DNA from: an uncultured Prevotellaceae bacterium | GTDB lineage: Bacteria > Bacteroidota > Bacteroidia > Bacteroidales > Bacteroidaceae | Direction: 5' to 3' | DNA length: 64,000 nucleotides | NCBI GenBank assembly: GCA_902790625.1 | Contig: CADASP010000010.1 | Span: 1-64,000, forward strand | Part shown: one piece after another, positions 13,971 to 22,491 of the stretch | Layout: each line of letters begins with the position of its first letter | Position numbering within the stretch: position 1 is the first letter of the stretch | Notes under the pieces: model-generated | What the model saw: only the letters and a program-made list of their open reading frames with translations | What the model was told of the DNA's origin: nothing | Database searches by the model: none | Program-made: the position numbers and the translations under genes

Positions 13971-15752
13971 TCACTTGTGCCATTGGCTTGCTGCTATGCC
14001 GGCCAGGCGACCATTGACCACGATGTCGGCAACTCCATTGCCGCCCAGGCGGTTGGCACCATGCAGACCTCCCGTCACTTCGCCGGCAGCATAAAGCCCG
14101 GGGATGGGGGCGCCATCGGCTCGCAGCACCTGCGTCTGTGCGTTCACGCTCAAGCCTCCCATGGTGTGGTGGATGGCCGGTGCCACGCTGACGGCATAGT
14201 AAGGGGGCGTGGCGAGCGGGATGGGCATCTCCGTGGCGCTGCGTCCAAAGTCGTCGTCGTGCCCTGCCTGCTGCTGCTCATTGTAGCGATGGACGGTGGC
14301 AACGAGTGCGGCGGCAGGGATGTTCACCATGCTGGCCAACTCTTCTATGGTATTTCCCTGACTGAGCAGGTGCTGGTTGGCGTATGTCTCGATGGAGGCC
14401 AGCGACTGTCGCACGCCTTGGTCGAAGACGAGGAATGCCTCGTGCGAGCGCTGCCTCAGGATGGCTGCCGACACCACGTCGCGCGTGTCCATCTCGTTGC
14501 AAAAGCGCTCTCCGTCATGGTTCACCAAGATGGCCCCGTTGCCACGCACGGCCTCGGTGATAAGGATATGGTTGGTGGCTTCGGCCGTGGGGTGAATCTG
14601 TATGTTAGCCATCTGTATGGTTGAACCGCCAAGTGGTGCCACCCAGTCGAAGGCGTCGCCAGTGGCTCCGGGATGGTTCAGCGTGGCAAAGCCGCTGAGC
14701 GACGGTTGCAGACGTGCCACCATGGCGAGATTGGCGCCAAAGCCTCCCGTGGCAATGATGACTGCCCGCGACGCGAGCACATAGCTGCTGCCATCGGCAT
14801 TCTGCACCTTCACGCCCGTCACGCTGCCATCGGTAGCCGTGCGAAGCCCCACCACCTTGTTCAGCGTGCGTATCTCGATGTTGTCTTTCTCAGTGGCAGC
14901 CTTGAGCACCTTCATCAGATGGGGACCAATGGCCGAGCCTCCCTTGGGTCGATGTGTCCGCTTCACGCTGCTGCCAGCCATCAGTCCCACGTCGGTCAGG
15001 TCGGCACCAAGCCCCGACAGCCACGAGATGGTGACCGGCGCGTGGTCTACCAGGTTTTGCACCAACGACGGTATGTTCTCATACCGACCACCGCGCATGA
15101 TGTCGTCGTAGAACAACTGCTTGCTGTCTTCGATGCCCAGGCCGCGCTGCACGTCGGTCTCGGCAGCGTTGATGCCACCAGTGGAATAGTTGGTGTTGCC
15201 GCCAATGATGCCCTGCTTCTCCAGCACAATAATCTTTTGGCTCCCATCGGTCTCTGCCGCAGCCACTGCCGCCGAGAGTCCGGCACCACCAGCCCCCACC
15301 ACGACGATGTCGCACGTGCAGTCGATATACGTCTTGTCAGCGTCGGCTTGCTTGCCCATTGCCGCCTGCAGGGCTGAGTTGATGGCACCGATGACGCCTG
15401 TCGAGGTCAGTGTGGCGCCGCTGATGCCGTCCACCTCAACACTCATCAGCTGCTGTCGGCCAATGGCATTGGCAACGATGCTGTTGATGGCATCCTGTGC
15501 AAAGACCGACTCCGACTGGCTGACGATGGTCACCTGCTCCACCTGATGGTTCTTCACCACCACCTTGGCAATGATAGAGCCGCTGCGCCCCTCGCCGCTG
15601 CCCGTCCATTCGCCATCTTGAAGCATCTGCCCAGTAAGCTCCGCAGCATCGTTGTCGTCGCTCGAACAGGAGGTGGGCATCATCAGCACAAACAATGCCA
15701 TGACGACGGCCCACACCGATGTCGTTATCTTCTGTTTCATCATTTTATACAA
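13971..15752 (-). CDS. Flavocytochrome c/fumarate reductase-type flavoprotein lipoprotein
   Basis: A 593-residue lipoprotein (lipobox MMPTSCSSDD). An N-terminal FMN-binding domain (about 45-135) carries DGISGATLTSTG, the SGAT motif for covalent FMN at the Thr. A FAD-binding domain starts at about 148 with DIVVVGAGGAGLSAAVAAAE and continues through VIIATGGFG to GLYAAGEVTGGLHGANRLGG near the end. This is the UrdA/FccA-like layout without haem, acting in the periplasm. The active-site NHPGATGDAFD and VFDQGVR blocks are kept. The acceptor could be fumarate, urocanate or another unsaturated acid; the sequence does not decide. No cytochrome partner is adjacent. MKQK at residue 5 is an alternative start. 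Confidence 0.9.
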   Translation of the reverse strand: MYKMMKQKITTSVWAVVMALFVLMMPTSCSSDDNDAAELTGQMLQDGEWTGSGEGRSGSIIAKVVVKNHQVEQVTIVSQSESVFAQDAINSIVANAIGRQQLMSVEVDGISGATLTSTGVIGAINSALQAAMGKQADADKTYIDCTCDIVVVGAGGAGLSAAVAAAETDGSQKIIVLEKQGIIGGNTNYSTGGINAAETDVQRGLGIEDSKQLFYDDIMRGGRYENIPSLVQNLVDHAPVTISWLSGLGADLTDVGLMAGSSVKRTHRPKGGSAIGPHLMKVLKAATEKDNIEIRTLNKVVGLRTATDGSVTGVKVQNADGSSYVLASRAVIIATGGFGANLAMVARLQPSLSGFATLNHPGATGDAFDWVAPLGGSTIQMANIQIHPTAEATNHILITEAVRGNGAILVNHDGERFCNEMDTRDVVSAAILRQRSHEAFLVFDQGVRQSLASIETYANQHLLSQGNTIEELASMVNIPAAALVATVHRYNEQQQAGHDDDFGRSATEMPIPLATPPYYAVSVAPAIHHTMGGLSVNAQTQVLRADGAPIPGLYAAGEVTGGLHGANRLGGNGVADIVVNGRLAGIAASQWHK

Positions 15753-15761
15753 TTTAGATTA

Positions 15762-15938
15762 TAGAGAGTTATCGCCTTTGGCGAGTTATGAGTTTAGATT
15801 TTAGAATTTAAAGTTATTCTCGCTTCGCTGCGATTAAGAATTATGAATTGGTGCGCGAAACAATTCTTAACTCTTCATTCTTAATCGCCAAAGGCGATAA
15901 CTCTAAATTCTAAACTCTAAATTCTAAATTCTTAATTC
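15762..15938. repeat. Intergenic repeat block (TTTAGAATTAAGA/ CGCTTCGCTGCGATTA type)
   Basis: The block joins AT-rich ATTCTAAATTCTAAA-type runs with TTATTCTCGCTTCGCTGCGA, and holds an inverted pair TTATCGCCTTTGGCGA (15780s) and TCGCCAAAGGCGATAA (15885-15900). The Ser-Arg-rich CGCTTCGCTGCGATTA string recurs twice at 19632-19692. The block reaches into the msrA stop codon. Confidence 0.65.
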
Positions 15939-16456
15939 CTATTCATAGGCTTCGAAGCCTTTCGGGCAAACTCGAAGAGCGACTGGGGCAGATGGCAATA
16001 GCCCGTAGGATTCTTGTCGAGATAGTCTTGGTGGTACTCTTCTGCCGCATAGAAGTTGTCTATGGGCAGCTTCTCCACGGCCAGAGGCTGCTGGTGGTTT
16101 TTCTGCTCCTGGGCAAACACCTGCTCGATGATGGGCAGGTCTTCGGCATCCGTGTAGTAGACACCCGTGCGATAGCGGGTGCCCTCGTCGTGCCCCTGTT
16201 TGTTGAGACTCGTGGGGTCGATGGCCTTGAAGAACATCTGCAACAGAAATTCGAGGCTCACCACGTCGGGATTGTACTTCACGCGCACCGTCTCTGCGTG
16301 TCCCGTAGTGTCGGTATATACCTCCTTGTACGACGGATTCGGCGTATGCCCGTTGGCAAATCCCACTTCGGTTTCCACCACGCCCTCCATCTGCTTGAAA
16401 TAATGCTCGGTGCCCCAGAAGCACCCTCCTGCAAGATAAATCTCTTTTGTATTCAT
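15932..16456 (-). CDS. msrA: Peptide methionine sulfoxide reductase MsrA
   Basis: A 174-residue cytosolic enzyme that reduces methionine-S-sulfoxide in proteins and free form with thioredoxin. The active site AGGCFWGTEHYF contains the catalytic Cys in GCFWG. Conserved GYANG-like GFANGHT, VYTDTTGHAETVRV, DPTSLNKQGHDEGTRYR and AAEEYHQDYLDKNP confirm the family. There is no MsrB domain. The start is at MNTKEI (16456) instead of the ATG at 16471, which sits closer to the promoter. The last residues (PMNRN) come from the adjacent repeat block. Confidence 0.95.
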   Translation of the reverse strand: MNTKEIYLAGGCFWGTEHYFKQMEGVVETEVGFANGHTPNPSYKEVYTDTTGHAETVRVKYNPDVVSLEFLLQMFFKAIDPTSLNKQGHDEGTRYRTGVYYTDAEDLPIIEQVFAQEQKNHQQPLAVEKLPIDNFYAAEEYHQDYLDKNPTGYCHLPQSLFEFARKASKPMNRN

Positions 16457-16485
16457 CGTTGAACCTATCATTAAAAAAAACGCCG

Positions 16486-16493
16486 CAAAAATA
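16486..16493 (-). promoter_or_regulatory. -7 promoter element for msrA
   Basis: Minus-strand TATTTTTG matches TAnnTTTG, 30 bases before the ATG at 16456. Confidence 0.45.
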
Positions 16494-16864
16494 CGAAATT
16501 ATTTAGAATCCTCCTAATTTTCCAGCAACTTTACATTCAAAGTAACGATAAAAAAACAAGTTTGGGCGATTGTGACAAACGCGAAAGTCCATGTGGAGCG
16601 GTCGTTGTGATTGAACTTGAAGAGCGGGGGAGGGGACTCTGCGGCTGACGCAGCAGACACGGTGGCGTCCAATAGCCAACAACCACGGTTGGAGCAGCCT
16701 TTTGACAGGGAGTGCCTTACGAGAGAATGGAAAAACTTACGGACACGGATGAAAAATGCGCTGGAAAAGGTGGCTTGGGCTTGCCGTTACGTAGAAAAAC
16801 GATGAAGATAGGCTATCTGCGAAAAAAAATGCCCGAAAAGCGTAGGTAATTCGGAAAATATTGC

Positions 16865-16872
16865 TAAATTTG
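16865..16872 (+). promoter_or_regulatory. -7 promoter element for the DUF2271-GH51 operon
   Basis: TAAATTTG matches TAnnTTTG, about 50 bases before the ATG at 16923. Apart from this and the msrA promoter, the 16500-16860 gap holds nothing I can assign. Confidence 0.5.
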
Positions 16873-16922
16873 TAGCCACTATTGAATATCTACAACAAAC
16901 AACCCAACTAAAAACTGACATT

Positions 16923-17558
16923 ATGAAACATTTGAGCAGCCCCGCCAAGCGGGGAAAGGGCATGGGCCAATGGGGCTTCATCGCCATCATCGCAGCTTTG
17001 TTGCTGACAGTTCCCGTAATGGTGCAAAGCAAGAAGGTGCAAGCCAAGAAATCAAAAACCCTGGAAGTGTCGTTCGACTATCAACGTCAGGCAGGCCCTG
17101 GCTCCAACCAGTATGCCGTGTGGATTGAGAACGAGAAGGGGGAGGTCGTCAAGACGCTCTTCGTCACCTCGTACACCACCAAGGGTCGCGCACGGGGCGG
17201 CGAGCAGCCCAAGCGCGGCTACATCGTCAGGCCAGCTTGTGTGCCCACATGGGTGAAGAGCGTGAATGCCGAGGCGAAGACCGACCAGCAGCTGGATGCC
17301 TTCACAGGAGCTACGCCGCAGGCAGGAGGCACGCAGACGTTCACTTGGGACTTCACCGACGAGGAGGGCAATGCCGTGCCAAAGGGCACCTACAAAGTGC
17401 TCGTAGAAGCAACGCTCTACCAAACGAGCGACATCATCTACTCCGGCACCTTCTCCTCGAAGGACAAGGCGGGCGACATCACGCTCACTTCGACGCTCAC
17501 CAAGCCCGACGAACAGCACAAGGACATGGTGACAAACGTAAAGGCAGTGCTGAGATAA
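16923..17558 (+). CDS. DUF2271 domain periplasmic protein
   Basis: A 211-residue exported protein with one N-terminal hydrophobic segment (GFIAIIAALLLTVPVMV) and a single DUF2271 domain (about 45-210): VSFDYQRQAGPGSNQYAVWI, then GEVVKTLFVTSY, VPTWVK, DAFTGATP and FTWDFTDEEGNAVPKGTYKV. The family is a periplasmic beta-sandwich of unknown function, in other bacteria often near FMN-transferase or flavin-related genes; none adjoins here. The N-terminal SSPAKRGKG is encoded by a small palindrome (CCCCGCCAAGCGGGG), so MGQWGF at 16962 is an alternative start. It is 15 bases upstream of the GH51 gene. Confidence 0.8.
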   Translation: MKHLSSPAKRGKGMGQWGFIAIIAALLLTVPVMVQSKKVQAKKSKTLEVSFDYQRQAGPGSNQYAVWIENEKGEVVKTLFVTSYTTKGRARGGEQPKRGYIVRPACVPTWVKSVNAEAKTDQQLDAFTGATPQAGGTQTFTWDFTDEEGNAVPKGTYKVLVEATLYQTSDIIYSGTFSSKDKAGDITLTSTLTKPDEQHKDMVTNVKAVLR

Positions 17559-17573
17559 CGGGGGAGAATAGCC

Positions 17574-19586
17574 ATGAGACATAAAACATATTTTTCCATG
17601 ATGCTGGCCGCCATGCTGGGTGCAAACAGCACGACGCTCCAAGCACAAGAATTGACGCTTCGGCTCGACAAGGCCGAGACCGAGGTGAGTCCGATGCTCT
17701 ACGGACTGATGACCGAGGAAATCAACTACTCCTACGAGGGTGGACTCTACACGCAGCTGGTTCCCAACCCATCGTTTGCCGACATGTTCAATCCCCGTGG
17801 CGGGCGTCGCGGCGGACGGCAGAATCAGAACCAGTCCCGCTTCACCGTGCGGCCTGAGCGCTGGCAGCTCACCGACACCGTGAAGGTGCGCGTGCGGCAG
17901 AATCGACAAAACGGCCTCAACGATGCCAACCCCACATCGCTGATTGTGAACTTCGAACAGGCGGGACTCGGCCTCGTCAGCGAGGGCTACTGGGGATTCC
18001 CCATCCGCAAGAACACCACCTTCAAGGGGGCACTCTATGCCCGACGACCGGCTGAGCAAAACGACGGCGGTGCCGCGCCCGCTCCCGTGAGGTCGCTGAC
18101 CATCGCCCTGAAGAGCGCCGACGGCACCACGACCTACGCCGAGACGAAGGTGAGCGGCTTCAGCAACGAATGGAAGCGGTTCGACATACAGCTGACCACC
18201 TCGGCCACACAGGCCGACACGAAGGATGCGCGCCTCTTCATCATCGGCAACGAGGCGGGCAGCATCGAGCTGACACGCGTGACGCTGTTTGCCCCTTCCT
18301 ACAAGAACCGCAAGAACGGATTGCGCATCGACCTGATGGAGATGATGGCCGAGATGCGGCCCAAGTTCGTCCGCTTCCCGGGCGGCAACTATCTGGAAGG
18401 AAACAACTTCGCCAACCGCTTCGACTGGAAGCGCACCATCGGCAATGCCGACGAGCGCCCCGGTCATCAGAGTCCGTGGGGCTATCGCAGCACCGACGGC
18501 CTGGGACTGCTGGAGTTCTGCCAGTGGGCCGAGGACACGGGCGGCGAGCCTGTGGTGGGCGTCTTTGCCGGCTATGTGCTCAGCGGCGACCATCTCGACG
18601 GCGACTACATCAAGCCCTTCATTCAGGATGCGCTCGACGAGATAGAGTACATCATGGGCGATGCCTCGACCAAGTGGGGAGCCATGCGTGCACGCGACGG
18701 ACATCCGCAGCCCTTCCCCCTTCACTATGTGGAGATAGGCAACGAGGACTTCTTCGACCGCAGCGGCAGCTATCCCAACCGCTTCAAGATGTTCTACGAG
18801 GCCATCAAGGCACGCTACCCGCAGTTGCAGATTATCTCGACGGTAGGCTACGATGCCCTGAAGTCGAAAGCCATCCCCGACCCCGTGGTCGATGTCATCG
18901 ACGAGCACTACTACCGCAATGCCTTCGACATGTATCGCAACGCCTTCCAATATGACCGCTACGACCGCAACGGGCCGAAGATATTCTGCGGTGAATGGGC
19001 CACGCGCGAAGGCTCGCCGACCACCAACATGAATGCCGCTTTGGGTGATGCCGCATGGATGAGCTGCATGGAGCGCAACTCCGACATCTGCATCATGTCG
19101 TGCTATGCCCCGCTGTTCGTCAACGTGGAGCAGGGGGCCATGCAGTGGGCCAGCGACCTCATTGGCTACGACGTGCTGAACGCCTACGGCTCGCCTTCCT
19201 ACTGGGCACAGGTGATGTTCGCACAGTACTTGGGCGACCGCATCGTACCCGTGGAAGCCATCGACATTCCCAAGCAGAAGCTCGACCGCAACGACGAGGC
19301 CAATGCTGTGTTCTACACCGCCACGAAGGATGCCAAGACGGGCACCACCTATCTGAAACTGGTCAACGCGGTGGGCAATGCGCAGAAGCTGACCGTGAAG
19401 CTGGAGGGCGCGAAGAAGGTGAAGTCGAAGGCAAAGAAGATTGAGCTGAAGTCGGCCCGTCCGGAGGACACCAACAGCATCGACAACCCGCGCAACATCG
19501 TTCCGCAGGAATCCTCGCAGAAGGTGGGCAAGCGGTTTCCCATCACCCTGGCCCCATACTCCATCACCGTGCTGGTGATAGAATAA
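17574..19586 (+). CDS. Alpha-L-arabinofuranosidase, GH51
   Basis: A 670-residue secreted enzyme (signal peptide to about TTLQAQ) that removes arabinofuranosyl units from plant polysaccharides. The N-terminal part carries a carbohydrate-binding-like insert, then the barrel: KFVRFPGGNYLEGN (about 263-276), the acid/base Glu in HYVEIGNEDFF, and the nucleophile Glu in IFCGEWATREG. The C-terminal beta-sandwich ends ITLAPYSITVLVIE. The length is normal for Bacteroidota GH51. A 49-bp piece of the gene (19359-19407) is repeated at 25141-25189. A strong hairpin at 19730-19772 follows the gene. Confidence 0.95.
   Translation: MRHKTYFSMMLAAMLGANSTTLQAQELTLRLDKAETEVSPMLYGLMTEEINYSYEGGLYTQLVPNPSFADMFNPRGGRRGGRQNQNQSRFTVRPERWQLTDTVKVRVRQNRQNGLNDANPTSLIVNFEQAGLGLVSEGYWGFPIRKNTTFKGALYARRPAEQNDGGAAPAPVRSLTIALKSADGTTTYAETKVSGFSNEWKRFDIQLTTSATQADTKDARLFIIGNEAGSIELTRVTLFAPSYKNRKNGLRIDLMEMMAEMRPKFVRFPGGNYLEGNNFANRFDWKRTIGNADERPGHQSPWGYRSTDGLGLLEFCQWAEDTGGEPVVGVFAGYVLSGDHLDGDYIKPFIQDALDEIEYIMGDASTKWGAMRARDGHPQPFPLHYVEIGNEDFFDRSGSYPNRFKMFYEAIKARYPQLQIISTVGYDALKSKAIPDPVVDVIDEHYYRNAFDMYRNAFQYDRYDRNGPKIFCGEWATREGSPTTNMNAALGDAAWMSCMERNSDICIMSCYAPLFVNVEQGAMQWASDLIGYDVLNAYGSPSYWAQVMFAQYLGDRIVPVEAIDIPKQKLDRNDEANAVFYTATKDAKTGTTYLKLVNAVGNAQKLTVKLEGAKKVKSKAKKIELKSARPEDTNSIDNPRNIVPQESSQKVGKRFPITLAPYSITVLVIE
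19359..19407 (+). repeat. GH51 segment duplicated at 25141-25189
   Basis: This part of the GH51 gene (encoding LVNAVGNAQKLTVK) matches 25141-25189 in the same orientation with 47 of 49 bases identical by eye. The two copies flank the 5.7-kb phosphate module. Confidence 0.8.
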
Positions 19587-19587
19587 T

Positions 19588-19720
19588 ATGATTAAGAATT
19601 TAGAATTAAGAATTTAGAATTAAGAGTTATTCTCGCTTCGCTGCGATTAAAAGTTTAGAATTAAGAGTTATTCTCGCTTCGCTGCGATTAAAAGTTTAGA
19701 ATTAATAATTAGTGCGCAAA
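19588..19720. repeat. Intergenic repeat block downstream of GH51
   Basis: AATTTAGAATTAAGA runs are followed by two tandem copies of a roughly 44-bp unit containing TTATTCTCGCTTCGCTGCGA. The same units occur at 15762-15938. Confidence 0.65.
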
Positions 19721-19729
19721 ATAATTCGA

Positions 19730-19772
19730 GGTACGGTTGAAAAGACGGTGAAGCCGTCTTTTCAACCGTACC
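19730..19772 (+). terminator. Strong 19-bp hairpin after GH51
   Basis: GGTACGGTTGAAAAGACGG and its perfect complement flank a TGAAG loop; a second 9-bp hairpin (AAATTTGGA/TCCAAATTT) follows at 19776-19797. Damaged relatives of the first hairpin lie at 35443-35513 and 40487-40500, so it is also a dispersed repeat. Confidence 0.6.
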
Positions 19773-19921
19773 TTGAAATTTGGAGCGTTCCAAATTTTCA
19801 TGGGGCATGTGTGTGCCAATTCTACTTACAAGGATAGCGGTGGAAGAGTACAGTCTTTACTCCCAGACTTCTGAAGCCTGGGCATATCGGCATGTAGCAT
19901 CAACTCCTGCAGATGGCTGTG

Positions 19922-20029
19922 CTATCCCTTGCCCAGCGCCACGAAAGCCCACGTCAGAAACAATGCAAGGATGATGACCCTCACCCAGTTGACTATCCTT
20001 TCAATTCTTTCTATCTTTTCTATATCCAT
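19922..20029 (-). CDS. Putative 35-residue single-span membrane protein
   Basis: ATG to TAG encodes MDIEKIERIERIVNWVRVII followed by LALFLTWAFVALGKG: a charged, heptad-like N-terminus and one transmembrane helix. The composition is far from random, which supports a real small protein, but there is no clear promoter or ribosome site and no family I recognise. It stands alone on the minus strand between repeats and the phosphate module. Confidence 0.45.
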   Translation of the reverse strand: MDIEKIERIERIVNWVRVIILALFLTWAFVALGKG

Positions 20030-20119
20030 CTTTGATTGAGAGTTTTGTTTTTGTCCCACTTCGAAACGATTCAACTACTTCATGCTTTGCAACACCCAGA
20101 AAGCCGACATCCAGAATGC

Positions 20120-20155
20120 CCCCATCCACCTCACCGCGAGAGAGTGGATGGGGGT
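20120..20155. repeat. 11-bp hairpin in intergenic region
   Basis: CCCCCATCCAC and GTGGATGGGGG pair perfectly around a 14-base loop. There is no T tract on either strand; role unknown. The rest of 20030-20280 shows nothing assignable. Confidence 0.5.
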
Positions 20156-20280
20156 GGACAGTGTGGGTGAATTGCTATTCCTCATGATTGTAGTCGTTGC
20201 TTGAAATGCTGGTTGCAAAGGTATTCGCTGGATATTACAAAATCATTTCATTGGTGTGAAAGAGAGGTTACGGTGATGCC

Positions 20281-20337
20281 TGTAACAGCATTGTAACATC
20301 GGTGTAACGCCGACGTAACAAGATTGCAATATCTTTG
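20281..20337 (+). promoter_or_regulatory. PHO box (four 11-bp repeats) plus -7 element
   Basis: TGTAAC, TGTAAC, TGTAAC and CGTAAC begin at 20281, 20292, 20303 and 20314, exactly 11 bases apart, the spacing of PhoB-binding half-sites. TATCTTTG (20330-20337) begins 16 bases after the last repeat starts, so the boxes replace the -33 region, as expected for an activator of the PhoB type. The ATG of the Na/Pi cotransporter follows at 20363. Confidence 0.75.
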
Positions 20338-20362
20338 CAGCTGAATTACAGAAACCAGACTA

Positions 20363-22072
20363 ATGGAATTGATAGTCAACATTTTCTCGCTGGTTGGCGC
20401 ACTGGCATTGTTCCTCTACGGAATGAAGACCATGTCGGAGGGCCTTGAGAAGTTTGCCGGCGACCGTCTGCGCAGCATCCTTGCCGCCATGACCAAAAAT
20501 CGCGTGATGGGCGTAATGACGGGTATCCTCATCACAGCACTCATCCAGTCGTCGAGCGCCACCACGGTGATGGTGGTCAGCTTTGTGAATGCAGGACTGA
20601 TGACGCTGGCACAGTCCATCGGTGTCATCATGGGTGCCAACATCGGAACCACGGTGACGGCGTGGATCATCTCGGCCGTGGGGTTCAAGGTGAACATTGC
20701 GGCCTTCGCCATCCCCCTGCTGGCCATCGGCATGCCATTGATGTTCAGTGGCAAAGGCAACAGGAAGAGCATCGGCGAGTTCATCTTCGGCTTCTCATTC
20801 CTCTTCATGGGACTCGCCTACCTGCAGGAGGCAGCAAACGCCATGAACATCGGCGACATGGTGGCTGGCTTGCTGGCTCATGTGCCGCAAGACTCGTTCT
20901 TCACCATCCTCCTCTTCGTCATCGTGGGTGCCTTGGTCACCATGATTGTGCAGGCCTCTGCTGCCACGATGGCCATCACGCTAATGCTCTTTGGCATGAA
21001 CATCCCCGGCTTCGGATTCGAGCAGGCGGCAGCCTTGGCCATGGGACAGAACATCGGCACCACCATCACAGCGTTTATGGCCTCGCTCACCGCTAACACG
21101 CAGGCCCGCCGTGCCGCCCTGGCCCACATGTTCTTCAATGTGTTTGGCGTAGTGCTTTTCCTCATCGTGTTCTATCCGGCTTGCAATGTTGTCAGCTGGT
21201 TTGTCGACAACGTGATGGGTGGTGGCAACGACCTCTTCAAGCTCTCGGCCTTCCACACCGCCTTCAACGTCATCAACACGCTGCTGCTCATTGGCTTCGT
21301 CAGACAGATTGAGGTGCTGGTGTGCAAGCTGTTGCCGATGAAGGCGCAGGACGAAGACCACCGACTGAGGTTCATCACTGGTGGTCTGCTCTCGACGGCC
21401 GAGCTCAGCATCATAGAGGCGCAGAAGGAGATTCACCTCTTCGCCGAGCGTTGCCTGCGCATGTTTGGATTTGTGCCCGAGCTGATGGAGACGCACGACG
21501 AGGCAGCTTTCAGCAAACTGTTTTCGCGCATCGGGAAATACGAAAAAATCACCGACTCGATGGAGATGGAGATTGCCGGCTACTTGAACAAGGTGAGCGA
21601 AGGCCGCCTGTCGGATGCGTCGAAGAGTCAGATACAGAAGATGCTGCGGCAGATTACGGAGTTGGAGTCCATCGGCGACTCCGTCTATAACCTCGGGCGC
21701 ACGCTCAACCGCCACCGCATGCACTGCCAGGACGATTTCACACCCGAACAGACACAGCACATGATGACCATGCTGCACCTGGTGGAAGGTGCTCTCGACG
21801 AAATGATGAAGCGCATAGACCTGCCTATTTCGCAGACCAATATCACGAAATCCATCAACATCGAGCACGAAATCAACAACTATCGCAAGCAGCTGCTCAA
21901 CCAGAACCTGAACGACGTGAATGGCGGCCTCTACAGCTATCAGCTGGGCGTGTTCTACGTCGACTTCATATCAGAGTGCGAGCGTCTGGCCGACTATGTG
22001 ATGAATGTGGTGCAAGCTGGCAAGGGCCTGAACAACGACTTTGGCGAGAGTGCCCGCAACGGACAGGGGTGA
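20363..22072 (+). CDS. Na/Pi cotransporter with PhoU-like C-terminal domain
   Basis: A 569-residue inner-membrane protein importing inorganic phosphate with sodium. Two inverted halves hold the QSSSATT-type motifs: TALIQSSSATTVMVVSFVNA (about 58-77) and IVQASAATMAITLMLFGM (about 195-212), each followed by GANIGTTVTA or GQNIGTTITA. After about residue 340 a cytoplasmic helical PhoU-like region follows (EIHLFAERCLRMFGFVPELM, then EINNYRKQLLNQNL). The length is typical for the long family form. The PHO box directly upstream and the PhoB/PhoR-like pair next door on the other strand support phosphate as substrate. Confidence 0.95.
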   Translation: MELIVNIFSLVGALALFLYGMKTMSEGLEKFAGDRLRSILAAMTKNRVMGVMTGILITALIQSSSATTVMVVSFVNAGLMTLAQSIGVIMGANIGTTVTAWIISAVGFKVNIAAFAIPLLAIGMPLMFSGKGNRKSIGEFIFGFSFLFMGLAYLQEAANAMNIGDMVAGLLAHVPQDSFFTILLFVIVGALVTMIVQASAATMAITLMLFGMNIPGFGFEQAAALAMGQNIGTTITAFMASLTANTQARRAALAHMFFNVFGVVLFLIVFYPACNVVSWFVDNVMGGGNDLFKLSAFHTAFNVINTLLLIGFVRQIEVLVCKLLPMKAQDEDHRLRFITGGLLSTAELSIIEAQKEIHLFAERCLRMFGFVPELMETHDEAAFSKLFSRIGKYEKITDSMEMEIAGYLNKVSEGRLSDASKSQIQKMLRQITELESIGDSVYNLGRTLNRHRMHCQDDFTPEQTQHMMTMLHLVEGALDEMMKRIDLPISQTNITKSINIEHEINNYRKQLLNQNLNDVNGGLYSYQLGVFYVDFISECERLADYVMNVVQAGKGLNNDFGESARNGQG

Positions 22073-22089
22073 AGTTAACATCTATTGTT

Positions 22090-22140
22090 TCAACAACGAA
22101 TGAAACGAATGAAACGAATTCCATGCGGCTTGTTGACTCA
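22090..22140 (+). repeat. MITE-like element, copy C (partial)
   Basis: CAACAACGAATGAAACGAAT is followed by a second GAAACGAAT and CCATGCGGCTTGTTGACTC, the left half of copy A. No right arm follows; TTGTCTTACGACA downstream resembles TCGTCTTACAATG in copy A. Confidence 0.65.
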
Positions 22141-22293
22141 TATTGTCTTACGACACTATGTGTTCGCTAAAAAAGTGGTGACATGCCGTTGAGCATGGTT
22201 GATGACGAGCGAAATGGGGTGGATTCAGGAGAGGCGGCGCACGACAAACAGGGAGCGGGAGGCACCGCCGAGGGAAAAGGGGCATGCTTTTTA

Positions 22294-22371
22294 GGTTGGC
22301 AGCGGGCGGGGACATGATTGGCAGCGGCCGCCAGCGAACGCCGCCAATGATGGCAGCGGCCGCTGCCAACC
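22294..22371. repeat. GC-rich palindromic repeat, copy 1
   Basis: A 78-bp string built from GGCAGCGGCCGCTGCC-like palindromes with GGACATGATTGGCAGCGG and CCAATGATGGCAGCGGCC. Its reverse complement matches 44643-44732, where the element is 90 bp. Downstream flanks (AAAAGGCA..) are also partly alike. Confidence 0.75.
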
Positions 22372-22491
22372 GAAATTTATAGGTGATGAATATAGAAAAA
22401 TGGTTTTCCACAGGTTTGCCCCTCTGTCGCCTCCGTTTTGGCGAACTTGGTGCATGAACGGGGGGAGCTAATGATGGGGCATCACTGGTAA

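Noticed and set aside
16611-16805. 64-residue ORF before the DUF2271 gene
   Set aside because: No family, no promoter of its own, ordinary composition for chance.
17052-18950. 632-residue minus-strand ORF
   Set aside because: Antisense to the DUF2271 and GH51 genes, both of which have clear motifs.
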